DNA from: Calliphora vicina
Taxonomy: Eukaryota > Arthropoda > Insecta > Diptera > Calliphoridae
Direction of reading: 5' to 3'
DNA: 64,000 bases
Assembly: GCF_958450345.1 (NCBI RefSeq)
Contig: NC_088783.1
Location: 89,662,395 to 89,726,394, forward strand
Both the position numbers and the translations under genes were made by a program. Below are positions 55,135 to 64,000 of the stretch, piece after piece (positions within the stretch are counted from its first letter, which is position 1; each line of letters begins with the position of its first letter). Below the pieces are notes generated by a model. The model did no database searches. It saw only the letters and a program-made list of their open reading frames with translations, and was not told the DNA's origin.

Positions 55135-56658
55135 CTAAGCATGATAGGAATGGCGTTCCCTCAGATTTATCAGAGCCGTGCATTGACAGAATAGGTGTGA
55201 CACCGTCTCATCCTCTTCTTCATTATGGCAGCTCCTACAGTAGTCATTATACCGTAGGCCCAATCTCCTAGCATGTGTCCCAATTATACAGTGTCCTGTA
55301 ATGAAGGAGACAATTAGCCTTATTTGCTCACGACGAAATTCCATAAGTAGATTCGTCCTGCTGGCATCATATACGGGCCAAGTAGACCTCGTTGTAACAC
55401 AGGAAGACTCATTGGTCCACCTGCTTTGTGCAGATTCATATAGTGTCCGCTGAACAGCCATCTTGCATATAGCAAGGGAAATACCAGAAAAGGGGTCGAT
55501 CTCATCATCATCCATCATCGCCCCCATTTTGGCCAGTTCGTCAGCTATACAATTACCCTGATTACCATCGTGGCCAGGGACCCATATAAGCGTTATCCTA
55601 GAATGTCTCGCTATCTCATTAAGGGAAACCCGGCATTCCTCGGTTAACCTAGATGTCGTAAAGACACCCGCTATTCCTTTAACGGCAGCCTTGCTATCGG
55701 TAAATATACATATATCACCAGATATTTGATAAAACCTCAGCCAGTTGGATGCACGTTTAATGGCCGTAATTTCCGCCTGAAGAGCCGTACAGAAGTTAGG
55801 TAGCCTGAAATAGGATTTAATCCCATAGTTCTCAATAAAGAAACCACCACCGACCCTATTGCCCCTCTTTGAGCCATCAGTAAATACCCTTATGACATCA
55901 TCAGGGGGTAAGAGTCCGCGCTGCCATGAATCCCTATTCGGGATCCTAATATGGAAATGCATATCGAAAAATGGTTTTGCGATGCAGTAATCGACATTAC
56001 TATGTAAGTACCCATAGTAGTTCAGTATCTTAGAGTGCCCATGATCTTTACCATACCACGAGCATCCAGCATTTAGTCTCACAGCAGAGTTGAGAGCCAT
56101 TTGTATCACCATCAAATCAACTGGTAACCAGTTCAGGATAGTAAAAAGTGCCTTAGAGGGGGTAGTCCTTATAGCGCCTGTAATCAGTATCGCAATAGTC
56201 CTGAGAACTCGTTCCACAGCCTTACGGTGAGTAGCATTATCCAAGGCGTGCCACCACACCAACACTCCATAGAACAAGATGGGTTTAACAACTGCTTTGA
56301 AGATCCAACTGATACCCTTCGGCATAATACCCCAGTTTGTACCAATTGCCTTCTTACAGGAGTAGATGGCTACATAAGCCTTGTTAATCCTGTTTTGAAT
56401 ATTCAAATTCCAGGACAATCTTTTATCTAGAATGATGCCAAGATACTTCGCATTATCTCTAATCTCAAGACTGATTCCATTCAGTCTAGGTGGTCTGAAG
56501 TCATCGATCTTATACCTCCTAGTGAAGAGAACCAGTTCCGTTTTTTGTGGGTTCACACTAAGTCCACATGAAATACTCCACTCACTCAGTGTACTTAATG
56601 CTGATTCCATACAACTGGATATTGTATCCAGATATAAAAACTGCAACATCGTCAGCAT
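55135..56658 (-). pseudogene. LOA-type ORF2 C-terminal part: RT thumb, RNase H, zinc finger
   Basis: Frame of about 500 residues. After an out-of-frame start it reads SISCGLSVNPQKTELVLFTR, AKYLGIILDKRLSW (thumb) and a connection region. RNase H follows with RVFTDGSKRGNRVGGG, LQAEITAIKRA, CIFTDSKAAVKGI and WVPGHDGNQGNCIADELA, with all four acidic residues and the His in place. The C-terminus has a zinc finger CRSCHNEEEDETVSHLFCQC. RNase H degrades the RNA template during second-strand synthesis. An indel near 56645 detaches it from the RT palm. Confidence 0.92.
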
Positions 56659-56872
56659 ATGCGACTGTCTTGATCCTTCTGTTGTCCATCCTGATCAACA
56701 GGGAATTCATAGCCAAATTCCACAGAAGTGGTGATAAAACACCCCCCTGCGGGGTTCCACGATTGGCCACTTTTAAAACACTTACACCACCTAAAGTAGC
56801 ACAAATGACTCTATAACCGAGTATCTTTTCGACTAGTCGGCGAACACATAGATCAATTCCCAGTTCATCCAT
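56582..56872 (-). pseudogene. LOA-type ORF2 RT palm
   Basis: Frame of 96 residues: LGIDLCVRRLVEKILGYRV, RGTPQGGVLSPLLWNLAMN and the catalytic TVAYADDVAVF. The frame is lost just after VFISG. Upstream, the FNNVRPD segment that should follow motif A is joined directly to IHKE, so the motif A aspartate is missing. Confidence 0.92.
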
Positions 56873-58590
56873 CGCAGATAGGATGGCATCGGGCCTGACA
56901 TTATTAAAAGCTCCTTATGTATTAGAGACTCCTCAATGGAGCCAACTAGCGAATGTAGAGCTGTTTCCACAGATCTGCCTTTGGTGTAGGCATGTTGGGA
57001 TTTAGAGATGAGTTCCGACGGAATGGTCATTCTCAGATATACGTCAATCACCCTTTCTAGGGTTTTCAGCAGGAAGGATGCAAGGCTAATTGGCCTATAA
57101 TCCTTTGGTTTAGTGTGAGTCGCCTTACCACCTTTAGGAATGAAGACTACTCTGCATCTCGTCCACCATGTGGGGATATAGGTCCATCTAATACACGCTG
57201 TGTATATGCTAATGAGCCATGGTACAACTATTTCTTCGTTCTTTTGAAGATCAGCAGGAATAATGCCATCCGGCCCTGGAGATTTAAACGGGTCGAAGCT
57301 TTTGATTGCCCATTGGATTCTATCCCTGTTTATCGGAACAGAGTTATCACCCGGAGCAACAGAATCGGCAGCCCCATTCATAGTCACATCATCGACTGGA
57401 AGGCAACCTGGAAAATGAGTATCTAATAGGACCTCAAGTGTTTCCTTACTATTCAGAGTCCATCTACCACAGGGTTTCTGGATATAGCTTGGTACAACCG
57501 GTGAAGTTGATAGAATTTTACGTAATCGGTTAGTCTCAGAGGATCCTTCCACGCCGCTACAGAAGTCCCTCCAGGCTTTCCTTTTCGCATTCCTCGTAAG
57601 GTTCTTAAAGTGGTTCACTGAGGACTTATATTCCGGCCAGTTACCCAGCCTCTTTGCCTCGTTGAACAATTTACGACACGCCCTTCTTGCGTGTTCAATC
57701 TCAGGGTTCCACCAGGGTGGCTTATTCCTACCCCTGCAGATATTCGGCTTACAGGCCAAATTAGTAGCTGATTGGAACGCTTCTGTAAGTGCCTCAACTG
57801 CTACCTCAATATCGTCCCTATTTTCAATAGTGGGCGGGTTTGGTAGAGACCGGGAGAGTACATCACTCTGCAACTCCCAATTGGTCTTCCTCCTATTTAG
57901 AATGGTATTATCATTCCTATAAGTTACACTGATATTGAAATCAATATATAGATGATCAGAAAAAGAGCAGTCGTCGGAGACAGCCCAATTGTTAATCATA
58001 CTGTGGTGCTCAGCACTCACAAGTGTTAAGTCTAGTACCTCACTTCTGTTTGAAACAATGAAGGTAGGTTCTGAACCTCTATTAACTACTTCCAAACTAC
58101 TATTAAGTATGAAACTGAAAAGACTCTCACCTCTTGTGTTGGTGTCGCTGCTACCCCATACAATGTGGTGCGAGTTAGCGTCAGCACAGATAACCAATGG
58201 TATCCTGGACTCATTCGCCTTTTTCACAGCACTACGGATATCATCGTTTGGTGGATGCTCCCCGTGGTCATGCGCCATGTAGCTGGATATCAGCCATAAC
58301 AAACAGCCTTCATTAGTTTCCCATGAGACTGCTACTGTATCTTCATTACTGTAATCAGACAGAATGAAGATTTTCAAAGAGCTTTTAGCCAATATACAGG
58401 ATCTAATTTTACCTGCGCCTTTAGCAAAGTAGAGCTTATAGCCCTTCAAACATAGTCCACAGATACGGTCCTGATGGACCCAAGGTTCCTGGACCATGAC
58501 TAGCTCCTCCCCGTTCTGAGCAATTCGGAGGAGCAGTGCAGCTGATGCTGCTTTAGAGTGGTGAAGGTTTATCTGGGTCACCCTCACCAT
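56833..58590 (-). pseudogene. LOA-type ORF2: endonuclease and RT N-terminus
   Basis: Frame of 585 residues. The ATG at 58590 lies inside the end of ORF1 (38-bp overlap, different frame). Endonuclease: TQINLHHSKAAS (Asn), ELVMVQEPWV (catalytic Glu), LVICADANSHHIVWGSSDTN (Asp/Asn) and SDDCSFSDHLYIDF (SDH). Then RNKPPWWNPEIEHARRACRK, and RT motifs FDPFKSPGPDGI, VFIPKGGKATHTKPKDYRPI and SQHAYTKGRSVETAL. It ends out of frame at a deletion near 56915 that removed motif A. Confidence 0.92.
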
Positions 58591-60070
58591 GCTCCATTTT
58601 TACAATAGTGACGTCGGCGTCCTCCTGGTCAGAATTCAGGAGGGCGTCCTCGTCCACCACCTCATCCATCCGTTCAAAGAATGTACCAACTAGTTCGGAG
58701 ACTGAGTTGGTATCTTCAGTGTCGGCTGGATCAGTGGCGTCATTGCAATCCATGCCCTCTTCCTTGTCGCTACGGTAGACACGCAGGATGATCGTACCAA
58801 ATCCATAGTAGACCTTCCCTTGTGCCTTCCTTAGCGGCCCCAAAGAGTCCTTATTCAGGACAACGATCGCTTTCCTTGAAGAGCCCTCAGCGTCCGTAAC
58901 CTTAACAACTTTCCAGTCTTGAGTTGGAAGCTGTGGGTTACAGCACTGAAGGATCTCCAAGATCTCCTCCGGGCTAGATGGCTCAGCTGGTATTTTAGCT
59001 ATGGATCTAGGCTTTCGGGGTATCTCACTCACAGATACCACCTCAAGCCTAGACCCCGGCCAAACCTCACCCAGTGATGCGACGGCAGTCTTTAGTAGCA
59101 ACGCTGAGCGTTCATCTACACAAGACATAAGTTTTACGTGACCCTGGTACCAACCAGCGTCATCGCATTGTGGAGGAGTGCCTGGGTTCTCTTTGAGAAC
59201 TTTCCAAAACACCCCTACCAGTTTTTGCTTCACCATATCCCAATTCAATTGAGATATGGATCCGTCATTCGCACTCCGGTCGATAACCGCCCTAACAAGA
59301 CTGTCTTTGACAATCTCGCTAAAGGATTTAGCTAACGACCTTTGTGCCGCTTTGGGACATTTAGGTCCCGGTTGCTGGCTCTTGGTCGCTGTATCCTCCT
59401 CTGAACGTTGCCGTTTAGGCCCCGCTGGTAATTCAGCAGAAGGAGGAGCGGTCTTGAGACCAGCAATATAGGCTTTCGCCCAGGAAAGCGAAGCTTGTTG
59501 CTCCTTAGTGAGGTCCTCGACTTTTTTCGAGCCAAGTGCCTCAACAAAGCGGTAAGCGGAACGCCTGGTGGTAGCAGCCCTTCTAGCAGGGTTTTTATGC
59601 CTGGGGTTAGTTTCAGAGCCGGGATTGGCCAGGGGTGATGCGTCTTCAGGACAGGAGGATTCCTTCACAAGACCTGAGCGCACAGTTGGCATATGGGAAG
59701 CATCCGTGAGGGGCGACTTAGTCGCTTCCCCCTTAGAGGCACCCGAAACAGGGGGTTTAGCCGCCTTGACGACTTGGGCTTTCGCGGCTTTGGAGGTACT
59801 TGGAGAGAAGTCCAGAGGTACCTCGCCGCTTAGGTCACTACCACCTATTGCCTTGGATTTTTTACAATCAGCCAATCTGGGTATGCCAGATTGACCTCTT
59901 GCGACACCAGTAGCATGCAGACTAGTCTGGCCCGGTGTGATCACCTGACTAGCCTGAGTTGCAGTAGCATTCGACTCACCACAGCCCGAAGCCATCGCTG
60001 TGGGAGTAGGGTCCCCGGAGATTATGAAGCCCCCGACCGGGTACATGGGGCATGCCTTATCCTCTTCCAT
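58553..60070 (-). CDS. LOA-type ORF1 (gag-like, DUF4780-type)
   Basis: An intact frame of 505 residues from ATG 60070 (MEEDKACPMYPVGGF). The first ~230 residues are Ala/Ser/Pro/Thr-rich and low-complexity, with a basic RHKNPARRAATTRRSAYRF patch near 160-180. A conserved region follows at about 245-420: KSFSEIVKDSLVRAVIDRS, DAGWYQGHVKLMSCVDERS, VWPGSRLEVVSVSEIPRKP, ILEILQCCNPQLPTQDWKVV and GFGTIILRVY. This is the style of the insect DUF4780 LINE gag domain, a match from memory. The tail is acidic. It would bind the LINE RNA and escort it. No classical CCHC knuckle is seen. It overlaps ORF2 by 38 bp. Confidence 0.85.
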   Translation of the reverse strand: MEEDKACPMYPVGGFIISGDPTPTAMASGCGESNATATQASQVITPGQTSLHATGVARGQSGIPRLADCKKSKAIGGSDLSGEVPLDFSPSTSKAAKAQVVKAAKPPVSGASKGEATKSPLTDASHMPTVRSGLVKESSCPEDASPLANPGSETNPRHKNPARRAATTRRSAYRFVEALGSKKVEDLTKEQQASLSWAKAYIAGLKTAPPSAELPAGPKRQRSEEDTATKSQQPGPKCPKAAQRSLAKSFSEIVKDSLVRAVIDRSANDGSISQLNWDMVKQKLVGVFWKVLKENPGTPPQCDDAGWYQGHVKLMSCVDERSALLLKTAVASLGEVWPGSRLEVVSVSEIPRKPRSIAKIPAEPSSPEEILEILQCCNPQLPTQDWKVVKVTDAEGSSRKAIVVLNKDSLGPLRKAQGKVYYGFGTIILRVYRSDKEEGMDCNDATDPADTEDTNSVSELVGTFFERMDEVVDEDALLNSDQEDADVTIVKMEHGEGDPDKPSPL

Positions 60071-60494
60071 GTGTCCTGATGGACAATTACTTGCATTTTA
60101 TACCTGCTGCCAGGTGTTGAGATAACTGCCGCCCCATTGGAGAAACAGACGCAGACCACCAGCCGCCCAATATGGGAAACAGACGCTGGTGGATTTCGGA
60201 CGGACATTAAAGAGTCCTTACGGACCAGCCGGACTATCCACCTTAACCACCCCTCTCAATGAGGGGAAAATGGTTCGATGGAAATAACATCTGATAGCCG
60301 CCCCAGAGGAGAACAGACGCTATCAGACAAAGGGAGGGTAGTTCTTAGTATCATGCTCAACGCGTGCCCTTCTGGAATGGGAGACCCTGCCAGAGACAGC
60401 CAACTCAAGTTAAACTGTCCCCTCCAGCATGGCCAACGCGAATCATCGCACTTAAGCCTCTACATCGCGTCAAGATGACTACCCATCGTAGAGG
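60071..60494 (-). other. LOA-type LINE 5' UTR
   Basis: 424 bp, GC-rich against the surroundings, upstream of ORF1 and ending at the 8-bp target duplication. It contains two similar ACAGACGC-type patches (about 60145 and 60315 on +). An internal promoter is expected here but not identified. Confidence 0.6.
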
Positions 60495-60502
60495 CCAGTA
60501 AT

Positions 60503-61739
60503 CATACTTCTGGATTTTGTGAATATCGATCCATATTTAACCATAGCTCCCATATAAGGTCCACTCCCGAAAATCACTAATATCGTCATAAATTTCTTAC
60601 AAATATAGTTATCAGGTTAAAATTCGAAACAAATTTGTTCAATATATGTACACAAAAATCGATGTACCAAATGTTACGATGATAGGCCCATAATTGGTCA
60701 TAGCCTCCATATAAGAATCACTTCCGGAAAACACATTAACCTGCACAAATATTTAAAGTAATCTGTACCAAGATGTATTAACAAGGTGGCAGCGTAACTA
60801 CAACAATTACAACAATACAAGAACAATAGTCATTTTTGTTTGTGTAAAACCGTGTAAAGTGTCAAAATAAAATTCGCAAAAACGCACTTTTATAAATGAA
60901 ATAGTTTTTTTTAACACTTTTAAATATTTTATACACATAAAGCGGTGACAAATATTCACTTTTTTAAATATAAAATAATCTTTTTAACCTTATAACAAAT
61001 TTAAAAATGTTTGTAAACAAGCTTTTGACATTTCACAAGGCAAAGCACGAGTAGAGCAAAAAATAGTCAGCTGGCGTTACGCTGCCACCTGGTTAAATAT
61101 GCCTTGATCTGTACTAAACCAAAATTTTACACCGATCACTAATTTGTATCCAAGAATCGTACTACAAGATTTTTAAAATATTGGTCCATAATTAACCATA
61201 TCTCCCATATAATGTCCACTTTTGATAATGACGTTGTTTATATAAAATTTTACAAAAATAGCTCTCAAATACTTAGGTCCATAATAGGTCATAGCTTCCA
61301 TATATTGAACCAAAATAGTACACCGATCAGTAATTTTTAAAATCATACTACTGAATTTTGTGAATATTGGTCCATATTTCGCAACAACTCCAATATAAAT
61401 ACATAAAAATCACGTTAAAATATTTTATGACAATCGACTCATAATAGGTCATAGCTCCCACATAAGTCCCACAACCAAACATTTTTAAATTGGTCTAAAT
61501 ATATTTGTATACCCTTTTTTATACTCTGTTTATTCACTTGATGTTAAAAGGGAAAAATGTTGATCCAAACGTATTAACTAAATATTAAGTATATAAATTG
61601 TTAAATTTCATACGTTCCAATAGGAATTTCAATTATATTATGTACTTTTGAAATAAAATATTGTCTGCGTAAACTAATATTTCTAACAATTGTTAAGTAT
61701 ATTATTCAGTTGTTATACCATCATATTTAGGTGGAGGGT
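60503..61739. repeat. Degenerate ~150-bp tandem array, right part
   Basis: It continues the array of 54.2-54.9 kb. ATAGCTCCCATATAAGG-type monomers lie at about 60541, 60695, 61190, 61290, 61380 and 61445, increasingly decayed towards the right. It holds the piggyBac-like MITE. Confidence 0.8.
60782..61092. mobile_element. piggyBac-like MITE
   Basis: The inverted ends CAAGGTGGCAGCGTAAC and CCAGGTGGCAGCGTAAC (one mismatch) are flanked directly by TTAA at 60778-60781 and 61093-61096. A TTAA target is the piggyBac hallmark, although the ends are not the usual CCC. 311 bp, no transposase. Confidence 0.8.
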
Positions 61740-61779
61740 ATTTAAGATTCGGCACGGCCGAATATAGTACTCTTACTTG

Positions 61780-61920
61780 TTATACCCTTCAGCTTCGTGA
61801 GAAGGGTATATATAAGTTTGTCATTCCGTTTGTAATTTCTACATTTTTCATTTCCGACCCTATAAAGTATATATATTCTGGATCCTTATAGATAGCGGAG
61901 TCGATTAAGCCATGTCCGCC

Positions 61921-62007
<87 letters not shown>

Positions 62008-62339
62008 CTGTCTGTTGAAATCAGTTTTCTGAAGACCCCAGATATCTTCGGGATCCAAATCTTCAATAATTCTGTCAGACATGCTTTCGAGAATTTTGCT
62101 ATTTAAAATCAGCAAAATCGGTCCACAAATGGCTGAGATATGAGGAAAAAACCAAGACAACCTCTATTTTTGACCTATTTTTTACCTATATCTGGATTAC
62201 TAAGACATTAATATAGACAATATGGATATCTAATGATAGATATTTCAAAGACATTTGCAACGACGTATATAAGACCATAGTAAGTTGGACCTACAATGGG
62301 TCAAAATCGGGAAAAAAAAATTTATAGCACTCTTACTTG
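61780..62339 (-). mobile_element. Mini-me-like repeat, copy C
   Basis: It abuts repeat D. On minus it ends CACGAAGCTGAAGGGTATAA at 61780 and begins CAAGTAAGAGTGC at 62339, without the ATTCGGC palindrome head. The (TA)n tract and the GGATCC core adjoin a long GTCT microsatellite (61913-62015). The open frame 62160-61789 is a by-product. Confidence 0.75.
61913..62015. repeat. GTCT tetranucleotide microsatellite
   Basis: About 25 GTCT units with rare GTCC variants, the (GTCY)n tract of mini-me-like copy C. Confidence 0.96.
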
Positions 62340-62534
62340 TTTTTAATATTTATTTGTTTACACTTTATCTTATTACTTAAAGAGGTTAGCAATAAATATA
62401 TTCCTTTTCTACTTAAACATTTTGTTTTGTTGTAATATTGATAATAAGTTTATGTGTTAATTGTTTTGGAGAAAAAAATTTAAAAAACCTTTTTGAATCA
62501 ATTTCTATATACTAAGAACTAAAACTAGGTTAAA
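62340..62534. other. Spacer, perhaps 3' UTR of the right-edge LINE
   Basis: AT-rich. If mini-me-like copy B is discounted, the minus-strand LINE ending at 63385 would run into this segment, making it a candidate 3' UTR. This is inference. Confidence 0.35.
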
Positions 62535-63375
62535 CAAGTAAGAGTGCTATATTCGGCTATGCCGAATCTTATATACCCTTCACCTTTGTTGTGGATGCAT
62601 TATTATTTTTTATAATTAGTATATAGGTATGTATATACATTGCCCACTTTCAGCGTACATCATCCTAAATTTATCAAGAACATAAAAAACAACAACAACG
62701 CCAAACGAAACAGAACACCAAAAGAAAAAACAAAAACAAAATACGCAAGGCAATGAAACCAACACACATCCAAACATACGTTTAATTGTATAAAAAACAA
62801 CAACAACGCCAAAAGAAACAAAATACGCAAAGCTTGCACATCCAAACATACGTTTCGTTGTTTTTTTGTCAAAAAAACCAACACACAACCAAACAAACGT
62901 TTAGTTGTATAAAAAACAACAACAACGCCAAAAGAAACAAAACACAAAAAAAAAACAAAATACGCAAAGCTAGCACATCCAACCATACGTTTTGTTGTTT
63001 TTTTGTCAAAGCATGCAATACATTGTGTTTTTTGATGAAATTTTCAGAGGTCTCGGATTTTTGCTCATATCTCTGTTATTTATGGACGGATTTTGCTGAT
63101 TTTAAATAGCAAAATTCTCGAAAGTATGTCTGACAGAATTGTTGAAGATTTGGATCCCGGAGATATCTGGGGCCTTCAGAAAATTGATTTCAACAGACAG
63201 ACAGACAGACAGACGGACATACAGACAGACAGACGGACATGGCTTAATCGACTCCGCTATCTATAAGGATCCAGAATATATATACTTTATAGGGTCGGAA
63301 ATGAAAAATGTAGAAATTACAAACGGAATGACAAACTTATATATACCCTTCTCACGAAGCTGAAGGGTATAAAAA
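62535..63375 (+). mobile_element. Mini-me-like repeat, copy B
   Basis: It starts CAAGTAAGAGTGC with a complete ATTCGGCTATGCCGAAT palindrome and ends CGAAGCTGAAGGGTATAAAAA. The interior has two to three ~137-bp units, a CAGA/CGGA tract (63192-63240), the GGATCC core and a (TA)n tract. Most of it is nearly identical to copy A (21662-22577), which has lost the core. Open frames here are by-products. Confidence 0.77.
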
Positions 63376-63377
63376 GG

Positions 63378-64000
63378 GTAAAATTTATAAAGCGATTAGC
63401 TCGTTTATGTGCTGGAATTCTGAGTGTTCACATCTTCTGATAAAGTTTTCTGTTAAATAATTCAATTTAACATTGATGGTAGGAAAATCAGCGAGTGTGT
63501 GGAGTCTACGCGTTGAATAGTGCCAAGGAAGTTTAAAAATCATTTTTAAAAGCTTGTTTTGTGCCACTTGGAGCTTTTTCCTGTGGCAATTTGCTGACGT
63601 AGACCAGACAGGTGTGCAATAAAACATTATGGGGTGGAAAATGGATTTAATTAAAATTTTTTTGTTTTCAATTGAAAGATCGGATTTTCTGTTTATTAAT
63701 GGGTATAACATATGTGTGACCCTGTTAATTTTGTCCACAATATACGAAATGTGGTTTTTAAATTTTTTTTTTTGTATCAAGAATAACACCTAGATACTTA
63801 ACATTTTCTTCCCAATTGATGTTGTGGTTTTGGAACTGCAATGGATTTTGGGGTGTAAAGCAGGGCTTACGTTTCCTCGTAAAGTATATGGCTTTTGTTT
63901 TATCCGGATTTATTAAAATTTTCCATTTTGTAAAATATTTATTTATATCAACTAAGGCTAGTTCTAGGTTATGTTTTATATTTACAGCATATAGGTCGGA
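63378..64000 (-). pseudogene. Jockey-type RT C-terminus, runs off the window
   Basis: From 64000 downward the minus strand reads KYFTKWKILINPDKTKAIYF, then ENVKYLGVILD, and in a shifted frame (63789-63385) KNHISYIVDKINRVTHML, HPIMFYCTPVWSTSANCH and LQVAQNKLLKMIFKLPWHY, ending NELIAL and a stop. This is the RT thumb and C-terminus of a Jockey-type LINE. An indel in the poly-T near 63770 separates the frames. The catalytic box lies beyond the window. Mini-me-like copy B cuts the 3' side. Confidence 0.82.

Larger units (their letters stand above)
54944..60494 (-). mobile_element. LOA-type LINE, near full length
   Basis: 5551 bp flanked by an 8-bp duplication CCAGTAAT (54936-54943 and 60495-60502). 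On minus: 5' UTR (60494-60071), ORF1, overlapping ORF2 (EN, RT, RNase H, zinc finger), and a 3' end in CCTAACCTAACCTATT instead of poly-A. An RNase H domain with this EN/RT style points to LOA, with R1 or I as alternatives. It is clearly GC-richer than the surrounding DNA. ORF1 is intact. ORF2 has lost RT motif A and has a frameshift. Confidence 0.9.
53768..61779 (-). mobile_element. Large mini-me-like repeat D, split by a LOA LINE
   Basis: Read on minus, it begins CAAGTAAGAGTACTATATTC with a GGCCGTGCC palindrome near 61740-61779 and ends in a CCTCCACC...GGTGGAGGG palindrome near 53768. Near its left end are a (TA)n tract, the GGATCC-less core and a short GTCTGTCTGTCC tract (53905-53924). The middle is a degenerate ~150-bp tandem array. 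Without the LOA LINE it is about 2.4 kb. No protein. Shorter relatives are at 21662, 61780 and 62535. The outer borders are approximate. Confidence 0.65.

Noticed and set aside
57115..59894. Several 60-108 residue + strand frames across the LOA-type LINE
   Set aside because: Antisense shadows of the GC-rich ORF1 and ORF2, with no domain of their own.
61913..62015. CRISPR-like regular repeat
   Set aside because: A pure tetranucleotide microsatellite without spacers, in a eukaryotic setting.

Overview
The window looks like a piece of a higher-dipteran (probably calyptrate fly) nuclear genome made almost entirely of transposable elements nested in one another. The reasons are the AT-rich background, Jockey- and LOA-type LINEs, Ty3/Gypsy elements, and copies of a fly repeat that carries (GTCY)n and (TA)n tracts, like the 'mini-me' repeats of Diptera. 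I recognise no tRNA, rRNA, CRISPR array, operon or convincing host gene. One possible host exon (52.2-52.4 kb) is flagged at low confidence.

Layout. 1-2168: decayed Ty3/Gypsy element (+) with an in-frame 345-bp tandem duplication and a clipped 3' LTR. 2430-8446: 5'-truncated Jockey LINE (-), itself broken by a Transib-like element (3532-4831, 5-bp target duplication) and a hAT-like element (5030-7093, 8-bp duplication). 8.9-10.6 kb: CR1/L2-like LINE remnant (-). 10793-11366: solo LTR (-) of the first Gypsy family. About 12.4 kb: scrap of a Helitron/PIF1-type helicase. 12681-33478: long Ty3/Gypsy element (-) with LTRs of about 2 kb, invaded by a hAT MITE (in one LTR), a Helitron (16752-19114) and a complete sibling Ty3/Gypsy element on the + strand (19209-28659), whose own gag holds a mini-me-like repeat.

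34614-39589: mdg3/Micropia-like Ty3/Gypsy element (+) with short LTRs. 39.6-44.2 kb: AT-rich DNA with a Tc1-type MITE. 44222-44820: a second solo LTR of the first family (+). 44.9-47.8 kb: three hAT-type MITEs made of GTCGAC palindromes. 47928-50791: Jockey LINE (-) with nearly whole endonuclease-RT. 53.8-61.8 kb: a mini-me-like repeat with a degenerate ~150-bp tandem array, split by a near full-length LOA-type LINE (54944-60494, -) and carrying a TTAA-flanked piggyBac-like MITE. 61780-63375: two more mini-me-like repeats. 63378-64000: another Jockey-type RT fragment (-) running off the window.

The genes do not form a pathway. Every autonomous element carries stops, frameshifts or deletions, so each is a relic. 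The insertion junctions give a relative history: on several occasions the host reading frame continues exactly across an insertion once the insert and one target duplication are discounted. The most unusual signals are a +1 frame change at the same place in the RT of two diverged LTR families, the GTCGAC palindrome MITEs, a repeated GTTAAC-type motif field inside one LTR family, and the Transib-like element with RSS-heptamer-like ends.
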